Shown: positions 36,998-47,191 of the stretch, one piece after another
Layout: the number at the start of each line of letters is the position of its first letter
Numbering within the stretch: the stretch's first letter is position 1
Notes under the pieces: model-generated
Database searches by the model: none
What the model was told of the DNA's origin: nothing
What the model saw: the letters and a program-made list of their open reading frames with translations, nothing else
Assembly: GCA_003339415.1 (NCBI GenBank)
Contig: PDHQ01000270.1
Location: 1-47,191, forward strand
Origin: Ophiocordyceps camponoti-saundersi (nom. inval.)
Taxonomy: Eukaryota; Ascomycota; Sordariomycetes; Hypocreales; Ophiocordycipitaceae
Direction of reading: 5' to 3'
Length of the DNA: 47,191 bases
Program-made: the position numbers and the translations under genes

Positions 36998-38400
36998 ATA
37001 TATTTTATAAAACTCGCGCTTATAGTAACGCGGATATAAACTTCTTATTCTTATATTATAAGCAGACTCCGCTCCCTTTATTACTTTATAGTTATAGCTA
37101 GCCGCGCTAAAAGTAACTCCGGGAGGGAGGGTAACGCTATATAAGTTAATTATAACCGCGAAAATTTTTTACTTAAAATATAGCTTTACTCTAAATTATA
37201 GTAATCTTAAACTTAGGAGTTTATTATATTTATTACCTTATTAAAAGCTAAGGTAAATATTAGTAAGATTATTTTAAAAGATACTTTTATCTTTATATAA
37301 GTAATTATAAAATAAGTAGCGGAGTGTAAAAAGGTCCGGGGAGGCGCCCCCCTTATTTTAATTTTATTAGTTAGTAATATCTCTTTAGCTATTATAGCTA
37401 TAATTTCCTCTCTTTTTTATAACTTTAAGAGGAGTAAAACTTTTTTAATATAAGTTATAATTATAGCTAAAGCGGATATAAAGTAAATTTATAATAAAAA
37501 TATAATAATATAAGTAAAAATCTTTAACGCTAAATTATATATATTAAAAATCTAACCTTAATAATATTTTAAATATTATTAACTTAAATATATTATTAAA
37601 TATTATATAATAAAGCTATAATATAATAAGTATTTTATTATTTTATATATAAAAAGTAAGTTTATTTACTTTATAGCTTATAAGAAGAAATTATATTATT
37701 ATTTTTTTTATTAAAAGTTTTACCTTAAGTAAAATTAACTTTACTTTAAGATAAGAGCGATATAAGACTAAGCGAAGGATATATATATTACTTAACTTTA
37801 GAGGTTTAATAACTAGAACTTTATATATACTACTCCTCCTCCCCCTTTAACGCTAACTAGAAACTAATAATAGCTAGGGCGGAAACGCTAAAAAGCGAAT
37901 ATAATAATACCCCCTTCTCTAACTTTAACTTTATATTTATCTATAGCTTTATTTTAATAATTTAGCTATTTTTTAAGATTAGTTATTATAAGGTTTATTA
38001 TAAGATAGTAAAACTTTTATATATACTTAAGCTATACTAATAAAGCTTTAATTAATTAGATTAATAAAGCTATTTTAATTAAATATTAAGATTTAGTTTA
38101 TAATAATAATAATAGCTAAGAGGATAAGTAAGCTATATAAACTTTATACTAAACTTAGTTTATATATACTCTTATTACCGTAAAGTCTACTTTAGGGGAA
38201 ATATTAGCTTCTAAATTACTAGTTAATACTTAACTTATTAAATATATAAAGTGCTAGGTATAAGCGGGGTCTAACTTAAAGCTAAGGTAACGCTTAAGGG
38301 GAGGGTTTTATTTTAAGTTCTCCGGTTTTTCCTTTTTCTAAAATATATATAAAATAGTTCTAAGCTATATAAGGTATATTAGTATATAAATATTATTATT
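36998..38400 (+). repeat. gamma-alpha repeat, copy 2
   Basis: About 1.4 kb, homologous to 25978-29355 without the hAT-like insertion and the 440-bp extra part. It begins TATATTTTATAAA, runs through the CG-containing block and ends ATATTAGTATATAAATATTA with an ATT run. A 12-bp word ATATATAATTAT occurs on both sides (about 36941-36952 and 38404-38415) and could be a target duplication. An ATT-tailed element with a long duplication would fit a non-LTR retrotransposon, but this is weak in such AT-rich sequence. Confidence 0.75.
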
Positions 38401-38415
38401 ATTATATATAATTAT

Positions 38416-39715
38416 CGAAAAAAATATAAGATTATTTTTTAAAAAGTATTATTTTATATATTTATTATTTACTTTATAAAATAATAAAATTAAATATTTA
38501 CTAGTTTAAGATATATTATAAGTATTATTATATAAACTTAAAAATAATAACTTTAATATATAACTTATACCTTCTCTTTATACTTACCAGCTTAGATTTT
38601 TTCGGTCTTATAAGAATATAAACTAATAATACCTTTTTTTTTATTTCGCCCGCCTTCCTAGCCTTTAAGGAAAAATCCCTTAAGTAGTAAAACTTTTATA
38701 TAAAGCTGAAAATACGCCTCTTATATAAGACGCAGATTAAATTTAATTATAGATAAATTTCTCTTAAAAGCGATAATATTCTCTTTATATAAAAGGGCTA
38801 GGCTAAGATATTATAAGTTATTAACTTAGCCGAAAAAACGCTCTATAAGCGTATTTTTTATAACGCGTATAAGGAGCGTATACCTTATTAATTTACTAGC
38901 CTAAAATAGTATATAACCTCTTAGCCGCTATTTAAGTTTAGAAACTAATAAAGGAAAACTATAACGCTTTAAATACTTACGTATTATAGTAAATTAAGAA
39001 CGCCGATTAAGGACTATATTTTATCCTTATTAACTTTTACTATATATAGCTTTAGATCTTTATTAATAGCTTATTTATAAATAATAAAAACTTATTTTTA
39101 GAAATAAGATTTATAATTATATTAAAGAAAGAGGTAGCTTATATAAAAAATAAAGTCTTTATTTATAATAATATTATATATTAATTTTTAATAAAATATA
39201 AGAGAGTAAAATATAGCGTGCTTATAAGTAAGTTATATAATATTATATAAGGAATTAATAATAATATCGCTCTTAATATTATATTTTAGAAGATTATATA
39301 AAGTTTTTTATTATTAAATATCTCTTTTATACTTTATATAAACTTATACTCTTTTTATAATTATTTAGTTTAGCTTAGTAATATAAAGGAGAAAAGGCTT
39401 ATTATTAATATTATAACTTTATATAAATTATATAAGAGAAAGGAAATTACTAAGATATTTTAAATTATTAATAAAAATAATTTAGTAAATATTATAATAA
39501 AGAAAGGTTTAAATAACGCTCTTATATATATAATTAGTTATAATAAATAATATTATAATTAAAATAAAAGTAGTTATTAAAAGACTCGCGCTATTACTAC
39601 CCCTTAAGCTTATAAATTTAACGCTATATAAAAAGAATAAAATAGCCGCTGCCCTTTACCTTATATCGCCTTATAATAGTAAAAGTAAATTACTAGTAAT
39701 ATAAAAGGTTAATTA
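38416..39715 (+). other. decayed tract left of the tRNA-like gene
   Basis: Slightly richer in CG than the surroundings. A plus-strand reading from about 38800 to 39080 gives a long run with only RIP-type stops (LLAAI, NALNTYV, FYFILINFYY-like), so it may be coding in origin. I do not recognise it. An (TTA)n run lies at 39717-39755. Confidence 0.4.
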
Positions 39716-39760
39716 TTATTATTTTTATTTTTATTATTATTATTATTATTATTTTCTTCT

Positions 39761-39842
39761 GCCCTCTTAGCGTAGTAGTTAAGCGTTTAGAGATATTAGT
39801 CTCCTATAAGAGAGGTAGTCGGTTCGAATCCGGCGGAGGGCA
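39761..39842 (+). tRNA. tRNA-like gene or tRNA pseudogene, isotype unclear
   Basis: 82 nt. The acceptor stem GCCCTCT pairs with GGAGGGC (7 bp, one G-U), followed by a discriminator A. The T-arm GTCGG-TTCGAAT-CCGGC pairs fully. The D-stem GCGT/GCGT pairs with G-U pairs. Both internal Pol III promoter boxes are present: A box TAGCGTAGTAGT and B box GGTTCGAATCC, a perfect B-box match. TAGTAG in the D-loop where CAGTGG is usual suggests RIP damage. The anticodon arm is ambiguous: GAGA at 39790-39793 can pair with TCTC at 39800-39803 (6-nt loop), or the same TCTC with GAGA at 39810-39813. The isotype cannot be set. With 82 nt it is either a long-variable-arm tRNA, an intron-bearing one, or the head of a tRNA-derived SINE. 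Confidence 0.75.
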
Positions 39843-39843
39843 C

Positions 39844-39858
39844 GGGTATTTTTTACCC
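39844..39858 (+). terminator. Pol III T-run with small hairpin
   Basis: GGGTATTTTTTACCC directly after the tRNA-like gene. Six T residues (39849-39854) are a standard Pol III stop, and GGGTA/TACCC can pair around them. This supports the preceding sequence having been a transcribed Pol III gene. Confidence 0.7.
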
Positions 39859-39871
39859 TAACTATATAGCC

Positions 39872-39990
39872 GGGGTACGGTCCGACCTAGGTATAACCCC
39901 GGCAGGAGTGGTAACCCTGCCGGGCTCCTTTCCTCCCTCGGCAGGAGTGGTAACTCGGCCGAGGCTTAAGTAAGGCACGGGGGGTAAAGG
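39872..39990 (+). other. GC-rich twin hairpins after the tRNA-like gene
   Basis: Hairpin 1: CCCGGCAGG (39898-39906) pairs perfectly with CCTGCCGGG (39916-39924). Hairpin 2: CCTCGGC (39936-39942) pairs with GCCGAGG (39958-39964). Both contain GGCAGGAGTGGTAA on the loop side. CA and TG dinucleotides, almost absent elsewhere, survive here. It could be the body of a tRNA-derived SINE or a structured RNA; no known family is recognised. A GGGGT/ACCCC pair (39872-39876 with 39896-39900) partly overlaps hairpin 1 and competes with it. Confidence 0.65.
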
Positions 39991-40310
39991 TATAATTAAA
40001 TAACGTAGGTTATTAGAGGAATAGGTCCCTTTTAATAGCGACTATAATCTAATAATAAAGTACGATTACGAAGTAAAAACTATTTTCGCTACGGTATCTG
40101 CTAATATATATATCGGAATTACTTAAAACTTAGATAAGACGTGCGATAAGAAGTATAGGTACCTCTCGCTTAAAACTAGCGTAATTTCGGATATTTTATA
40201 TAATAATTAAGCTTTCCGATATAACGAAGTTAGCTTATAAGCTAGCCGAATATATTAAGTAAAGGGTTTTTCCCCGGGCACTCCGGTTTTTCCTCTCTAT
40301 TAAATAATTA
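39991..40310. other. moderately GC stretch, unassigned
   Basis: Contains scattered CG and a few TG/CA (GACGTGCG, GGGCACTCC) and short palindromes such as GCTTATAAGC. No reading frame or repeat partner was found. It may belong to the same unit as the tRNA-like gene and hairpins. Confidence 0.4.
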
Positions 40311-41545
40311 TATGCCTAGATACCTATATAGGTTACTAGAGTAATATAATATATATATATTATTTTCTTCTCCTTTATTTTAAGTTATTATTTAACTTAT
40401 TATTATTATCCTCCTCCCCCTCCCTCTTATCTTTTTTATTATTATCCTCTTTATTTTTATTATTTTTATTATTTTTATCCTCGCTCTTATTATTATTATT
40501 ATCTTTTTTATCCTTTATATAATAGTAATCGTAATAGTAACCTTTTTAATCTTAAATATATAGTTTATAAGCCCCGCTCTAATAATTATAAAAATAATAG
40601 TAGCTTAAAAAAAGCTACTATTATAATTAAGGTAATAATATTAATAGCTATAAGGGCCTTAAGTAAGAAATCGGCCCGCGGCCTCGATTATTATTATATA
40701 AAAATAGCTATAATAATATATAACTTTTATAATTAACTTAATAGTTATTTCCTTAAAGTATAGATATAAAATAATATTATATAATATATTAGCGAGATAG
40801 CGGCGTTCCTTAGCTTATTATATAATTAGTAAATACCGATAAAAGTATCTTATATAAAGGGGATATATATACTAATAGCGGCTTTTAGGAACTTAATATA
40901 TACTTCCTCGTTAATATAAAAAGTAATAATAATAATACTATTTAATAAAAGTAAGCGTCTAAGTATTATATTAATAAATATATTTACTATATAAAATATT
41001 CTTTTTTTTCCTTATTCTTTTTCTTTTTTATTATTATATAAAGAGATAGTAGCTATAATAGCGGATAATAATAATAGTTATAATAATAATAATATTATTA
41101 TTATTATAGCAGCTATTATAAAGAATAAAGGAGGGAAGAAATTTTTTCTTATATAAAAGGAAGAGAAAGAGCTTTTTTTTAATTAGTAGGGCCTGCTAGG
41201 TATAAATAGTAGCTTAATTATTTCTACCGCCTAGCTACCTTCCTTATATTTTCTCCCTTCTTTATTTTTAGCTACGCTTATAAATTCCGCTATATTTAAA
41301 ACTTATAAGCTTTAAAATAATACTAATCTTAAATATATAAAGCTAATAGATTACTCTTTTAAGAAGTAATCTTTTCCTTTACTTATTATATAAATATCTC
41401 CTTATATAAGTAAACTTTATATAATACTCTATATTATATAATAATACTTATTATATAATAACCTTAACTATATAAGTATTATAATTACTTACTATTACTA
41501 AGCGCCTGCTAAGGAAGCTATATAATATATTATAAAGAAAAACTA
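40311..41545. other. low-complexity ATT/CTT-rich stretch
   Basis: Runs of TTATTATT, TCCTCCTCC and AATAAT dominate (40380-40530, 41070-41110), with no reading frame. It includes a perfect inverted repeat at 40594-40624: 13-bp arms ATAATAGTAGCTT / AAGCTACTATTAT around AAAAA. The final purines before 41546 (AAAGAAAAACTA) could be a polypurine tract of the 9-kb insertion. Confidence 0.5.
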
Positions 41546-41833
41546 TAAGTATTAATATATCTTATAATACCTTATAGCTTTATACCGCTACCTTATAGGC
41601 TTATAGCCTTATATTATTATATAACTTACCTAAGTTATAAGGACCCTTTATATAAGATTTTTATAATCTTATAACTCCTTATTTTACTCTTTATATTTCT
41701 TATTATTATTTTATATATTTAAATAAGTATTTAGATAGCTACCTTTTTTATATATTATATATAAAAAAGTATCGTAATAATCTACTCCTTTTTAGAACCC
41801 CCTTAATATTAATATTAGATAGCTTATCTAATA
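41546..41833. repeat. right terminal repeat of 9-kb insertion
   Basis: About 288 bp, the direct repeat of 32843-33111. It ends TATCTAATA immediately before the second GAAACTATT (41834-41842). It is longer than the left copy by small insertions near its start. Confidence 0.85.
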
Positions 41834-41842
41834 GAAACTATT

Positions 41843-44700
41843 AACTATTTATTTAAGATTAAGTTTATTAAGCTAAATATTAATCTTTTTACTACCTTTA
41901 TTTTTTTACGCTAAAGCTATATTTAATATTCTAATACTTTTATATTAACTACTAATAGATAAATAATTACTTAAAAAACTAAATCTCGCTTACTTTTTTT
42001 TAAAAGGTATAATATTTAGCTACTAGGAGGCGAAATAGTTTTTAAAAATTAGTATTATTTAAGCGTTTTCCTATCTTTATTTTAACCCTAATTTTAAATA
42101 CTTTATAGCTTTTTATATAAAGTTAAATATATTCCGCTAGTTTATTCTTTTATTTAGCTTTAAAGTAAAGTTTATTTAATTTTAGAACTTTATTAACGCT
42201 TAACTTTATAATCTCCTTAATTACTATATAAGTATATATATTAATAATATACTAATTTACTCAAATAGTTAAAAAAAATATTAGGAGGAATATTAAGAAA
42301 TAATCTAATATTTATATTAAGCGAATTTATAAAAGAATATTTAGAAATTAAAGTTTAATATTATAAAAATTAATTATTAAATATAATGTTATATATAAGC
42401 TAAGGAATAAGCGTAAACCCTTATAAAATAAAAATAATTTAAGATTAAAGTTTAAGAACTTTTATAATTATAAAGCTATCCGCTTATTTATAAGATTTTA
42501 TAACTTTATTTAAACTTTCTATTATTATATAAATACTACTATTAAGCTTTTAAATTATTTTTTTAAAAAAGACGCTTTTTTAAAATTAAACTAAAGTAAA
42601 AAGAAGCTTTTAATAAGATAAAGAAACTAGCTATATAAGCCCTAATACTCGCTTTTTTTTATCCGAAACTCTTAACTTAACTTAAGATTAATATTTTTTA
42701 AAATATTACCGCTAATATATTTTAATAATAGTAAGATAACTAAATATAAAAGCTTATAAGCTTTTTCTTAAAAATAATAAACTTAGCTAAATATACTTAC
42801 TTAATTTAAAATTATAAACTCCTTATTATTATATAAAGCTTTAAATATTTCTACCTAAAGTTACTTAGTTAAAAATTTAATATAATTATAAATTATAAAG
42901 CTTTAATTTATTTTATAATAAAAAGATTATTTTTTATTAACTAGGTTTAATAATTTTATTTATTAGCTTAGTTTAATATTTATTTCTTATATTAATTTAG
43001 CTAGCTAAATATAGCTACTAACGCCTTTTTATATAAAATAGCTAAGCTCCCGATTATAAAAGCTTATAAAAAGGAAAAAAGAACGCTTATAATAATTCCC
43101 TTAAAAGCTTTAAATTTAAAGCCCTAACCCTTATTCTTATAATTACTTTAATCTACTTTATAAAAAAACTCTATCTTATTAAAAGCAAAGTTAATATAAC
43201 TAATTTAAGAAAAAAATATAAGCTAAATTCTTAAAATTTATAATAATCTCTTTATAATACCTAAGTAAGATAATTAAAAGTAGTTTTTCCTTTATACTAC
43301 TTTAATTTAGAATATATATAAGCTAGCTATTTTCGCTTATAATAAATAGAAAAAGATTATTTAGATATTTTAGTAAAGTTATTATTAGCTTAGGATAAAA
43401 TAAGATATTTACTAATATATTTATAATTATTATAAGTATTTAAGGAATAAAACGCTATAAAATAAAACCTTAAGTTTATTATATTTTTATCTATTCCGAT
43501 TTCTTTATAAAAATATATTACTTATAATAAGAAATAAAATATTCAAAGATTATTTTAAGTATAATTATATTTAAATATTTATTTATAAGCTAAGCTAGAT
43601 TATTACTATACTATTAAGTAAGAAAAGTAATATAATAAAAATACTTATAAAATAATATTTCTAATACTTTTATTATCTTTTTAGTATATTAAATATATAA
43701 ACTATAAAGAATACTAGCTTATTTATCTTAAGATTTCTCGGTAAAATTAATTAGTTAATAAGTATAAAGTATTATTATAATAATATATTATACTTATAAA
43801 TATAGAAAGCGTAAAGGTAATTAATTAATATTTAAACTAAAAGTTATAATTCTATATAAATAAGCGGTAAAATAATTAAAATACTTTCCTTCTTATTTTA
43901 AACTTTATATATAACTCCTTATAATATATATTAATTAATATAGCGCTATTTATAATTACTTTTAGAAAAAAGATATAAAACCCCTTTTTAGTTTTTAGCT
44001 TTTAAGATACCTTAAACGCCTTAAGCTTTATTATTATAGCTTATAAACTTATCGCCTATATATAAAAAATATAATAATAAGCTTAAGTTATAATAAAAAA
44101 AGCGTATAGTAAGTAGAAAATATAAGCTAATTAAAAATATTACCTAATAGATTTTATAGTTAGTAATAAAATATTTCCTAGCTATAAAAGTTTCTTTCTA
44201 ATTATATTTATAATATACTTTAATATATATTAATTAAAACTTTTTATAATTTTTAAGGAATAAAAATATAGCTTTATTCTTAACTTATTAAATAGCTACT
44301 AGATAATAAACTTATTTTATATTAACTATTTTTAGAAAGCTATTATAAATCCCTTACTTAGCTAAAAAACGCCTTTTATTAAACTAAAAAGATTAATAAT
44401 ATATTAAAATAAAAAGTAAATTAAATCTTTTAATTTTATATTATAAAATAATATTATTACTTATAATATTAAGTTTTTTAGCATAATTATAACTTTAATA
44501 AAATATAATACTTTCTTAAGAATTTTTTATATATACTTATAGCTTTTAAGGAATTCTATAGTTATTTCCTTAATATTATTAGCTTACTTATTAATTTCTA
44601 ACGCTAAATAAAAGCTATTTCAATAAATTATAATTATAAAGATAATAATGAAAATAATATTATAATTTCCTTAAATATATAGCTTTATATTAAATATTAC
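41843..44700 (+). pseudogene. gypsy2 unit 3 Pol relic (RT to integrase)
   Basis: Resumes gypsy2 homology exactly where unit 3 was broken. RT box YINNILIYSNS at 42237-42269 (YIDD changed to YINN). The integrase zinc motif YYKY (C-H-x-C) is at 43428-43439, 1191 bp downstream as in the other units. Downstream sequence aligns with 24000-25200. It is non-functional because of stops, Asp to Asn changes and the upstream split. Confidence 0.78.
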
Positions 44701-44737
44701 TAGCTTTAATAAGTATATTAAGGCTTTTATTAGAAGG

Positions 44738-45062
44738 TATTATATACTAGCTTTTATAAGGATTTCCTTTTAATATTTTATAGTAATTTTTAAGGATTTC
44801 TAACTATATTTATATAACCTTAAAAACCTTATTATAGAATTACTCGGAAAGGACCTTAAAGGAAATTATTAAGAAATATAATTACCTTTTTACCCGGATT
44901 TTACTATACCCTCTCTTATTTTTATTAATATATACCTTTATATATTTTACTAAGGTTTTACTTATAAGAGTTTTTCTCTCTTTTCCTTCTTTTCTCCCTA
45001 GCTTAGAATTTTTATTTATAATACTAATACTATTATTTACTTAATATATCCTAGCTATAATA
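44738..45062 (+). repeat. gypsy2 unit 3 3' LTR
   Basis: 325 bp, TATTATATACTAGC to CTAGCTATAATA, the same length as the 5' LTR at 30055-30379. The flanking CTTAA (45063-45067) matches TTTAA before the 5' LTR at four of five bases. Confidence 0.87.
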
Positions 45063-45067
45063 CTTAA

Positions 45068-46471
45068 TATTTTTACTTTTAAGAATTTCTTAAATTAACT
45101 TATAATAAGGTTTAAATTAATCTAGGTAAAAAAAGAAAAAAAATTATTTATAAATATTTTATTATTCTTAATTTTAATAAAAGTTTTTATAAACTAGATA
45201 TAATTATTAAAATTATATTATTTTATTATATTTTTTAGAAATAAGCTTTTAAATATAAATTTTAAGGGTAAATATATATTAAGTTTTTTTAATAAATTTT
45301 TAAATAATAGCTTAAATATAATTAAAATAATATTAGTTATAAATATCTTTAAATTAAATTATCTTTATTACTTAATCGCTTAATAATTAATATTTATATT
45401 TAAAATAATAAGTGTATATTTTTAAATTAAATTAAAAATACTTATAAAAATAATTATATAATAAAAATCTATTATTAGTAAAAACTTCGAAGCTTTACCT
45501 TCTTTATATTAGAATATATATTATATATTTAGTTTTTTTTTAAAAAAAGTTATTAAGTTTTATTTTATGAAAAAAAATTAAGCTTTATAGTATTAAATTT
45601 AAATTAATTTAAACTTAGTAAAAAACTAAGTTTTAAAAAGTAAATTACTTACCTCTTCTTAAAAGATTTCTTTTCTTTTTTACGAAAACTTTTAAATAAT
45701 ATAATATAAGTAATATTATTCTTATTTATATCTAAGTATTCGGGAATTATAAAAGAAAAAAAATTTAAAAAATAAATTAAAATAGTATTTTAATAATTTA
45801 ATTTTATTATTAATTAGATAAATAAAGATTTTCCTAAAATTAAAATAATTAATACTTTTATTTTAGTTTTTTAATAGTTAATATTATTTTTTAACTTATT
45901 AGATAATATTAGTAAATTAATAGATAATTATCTCTTACCTTAATATTCTTAAATATATTATTTTCTTTAAAGTTAAAAGGGAAATAAATATTTTTTATAA
46001 AGTTAAATACTTAAATTAATATTTTATTTTTCTTAATAATTATAATTACTTTATTTAATACAATTATAGTAATTAGTTTAAAAGTAATTTTTATAATTTT
46101 AAAAATAAAAAAGTTTTCTATTTAAATATATATAATATTTATCTTTTTATAAAAGAGAAAGAAATATTTAAAAAGAGATATAATATAATTTAAATTTTTT
46201 ATTATATATAAAAGATTTCTCCTTATCTAATTAATATAAAATTAATTTAGATATACTTAATAAATATTCTATATATTTATATTAAATATAAAAATAGCTT
46301 AAGGTAAAATAAAATAAAATTATTAAAGTTTTACACTTTACTACTTTTATAAAAAAGTAACTTAATTAATAAAATATAAATTAAAAGGTTCTAAAATATA
46401 TATAATATATATATTTAAGGTTATAGCTTATATATAGCCCGCGCCTATCTCGCGCGTAGCGCTAATTAATC
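45068..46471. other. AT-rich stretch without recognised features
   Basis: Nearly pure A/T, similar in texture to 29356-30049, of which it is the continuation across gypsy2 unit 3. No reading frame, repeat partner or RNA gene was recognised. Near its right end a CG block (GCCCGCGCCTATCTCGCGCG, 46438-46457) precedes repeat B. Confidence 0.5.
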
Positions 46472-46570
46472 GTATATACTTATATATACCCCGCGCTTAT
46501 TATATACTTAGACTTAACTAAGCACTTTTATATAACTTAGCTATTTAAGCGTAGCTTAAATCTTTTATAT
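46472..46570 (+). repeat. repeat B, copy 2
   Basis: About 99 bp, homologous to 13996-14090 (TATATACCCCGCGC, GACTTAACTAAGCAC, GCGTAGCTTAAATC), more AT-rich than copy 1. Confidence 0.75.
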
Positions 46571-46795
46571 ACTTTACTATTTTAGGAAAAAAGTATTTCT
46601 AGCTATAATATATATATATATAAGATATAAGTTAAAATACCTTTTATATAAAAGTTTTTTTTTTCCTTTTCTCCTTAAGCTAGTTATATTATTTTCCCTT
46701 ACTAAGTAATTTTTTTCTTTAAGCCTTTTTTTATTATTTTATTATTATAATCCTATAATTATTTATTACTATTTATTAAGTAGTTTTTATTATAT
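46571..46795. other. spacer between repeats B and A
   Basis: AT-rich with TATATATATATA and poly-T runs; no gene seen. Confidence 0.4.

Positions 46796-47191
<396 letters not shown>

Larger units (their letters stand above)
32843..41833. mobile_element. 9-kb insertion with direct terminal repeats
   Basis: Inserted into gypsy2 unit 3 between Gag and RT. It is bounded by direct repeats of about 270-290 bp (32843-33111, 41546-41833) that begin TAGGCATT / TAAGTATT and both end in AATA before divergent sequence. Direct rather than inverted repeats point to an LTR retrotransposon with TG...CA ends turned to TA...TA, but the 9-bp duplication is unusual for that class, and I find no RT, integrase or Gag motif inside. 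It contains a gamma-alpha copy and a tRNA-like gene. It could be a composite or a non-autonomous large LTR element. Confidence 0.78.
30055..45062 (+). mobile_element. gypsy2 unit 3, complete but split by insertion
   Basis: Two LTRs of exactly 325 bp (30055-30379 and 44738-45062) enclose a gypsy2 internal region broken at 32842 by a 9-kb insertion and resumed at 41834. Removing the insertion and one copy of the duplicated GAAACTATT leaves an element of 6008 bp. Flanks TTTAA (30050-30054) and CTTAA (45063-45067) agree at four of five bases and probably are the target duplication. It is the only gypsy2 unit with both LTRs, and therefore the best reference for the family. Confidence 0.87.

Noticed and set aside
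36941..38415. 12-bp duplication ATATATAATTAT as firm proof of a gamma-alpha insertion
   Set aside because: In sequence this AT-rich, a 12-bp A/T word matching by chance is quite possible. Mentioned only as a hint.
32843..41833. Mutator-like DNA transposon, suggested by the 9-bp duplication
   Set aside because: The ends are direct, not inverted, repeats and no MULE transposase motif is visible. It is kept as an open question in the findings.

Overview
This window looks like transposon-filled heterochromatin from a filamentous ascomycete fungus (Pezizomycotina). It is very AT-rich and has no intact gene. CA and TG dinucleotides are almost absent (none in bases 1-388) while CG persists, which is the footprint of repeat-induced point mutation (RIP). 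Conserved retrotransposon proteins can still be read through, with Trp codons turned to TAG and Cys/His codons turned to Tyr codons. The species cannot be named from the sequence; an AT-isochore, pericentromeric or subtelomeric block would all fit.

Left part (1-9425): a Ty3/gypsy element with a chromodomain (a chromovirus), on the minus strand. Its 3' LTR is cut by the window edge. Gag, protease, reverse transcriptase, RNase H, integrase and chromodomain follow in order from right to left. A 1775-bp LTR element with two 210-bp LTRs and a TTAAT target duplication is nested in it, between reverse transcriptase and RNase H. Next to this (9426-13980) is a long decayed reading frame of about 3.5 kb on the plus strand that I do not recognise, ending in a repeat (A) that recurs at the right end of the window.

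Middle and right part (14.1-45.1 kb): three units of a second gypsy family (called gypsy2 here) on the plus strand. Units 1 and 2 form a tandem sharing one 325-bp LTR, and unit 2 has a duplicated 3' end. Unit 3 (30055-45062) has both 325-bp LTRs and is split by a 9-kb insertion (32843-41833) with direct terminal repeats and an apparent 9-bp target duplication. Between and inside these lie copies of another repeat (gamma-alpha). One of them carries a hAT-like DNA transposon with a 21-bp terminal inverted repeat and an 8-bp target duplication.

The 9-kb insertion contains the only GC-richer island (about 39761-39990). It holds a tRNA-like gene with both internal promoter boxes and a Pol III terminator, followed by two hairpins that share a motif and keep CA and TG. 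A perfect 11 x 11-bp minisatellite (32700-32820) and a (ATT)42 run (47066-47191) arose or stayed clean after the RIP damage. Nothing here is likely to make a functional protein. The window is best read as a stack of nested, mutated insertions whose order can be partly reconstructed.
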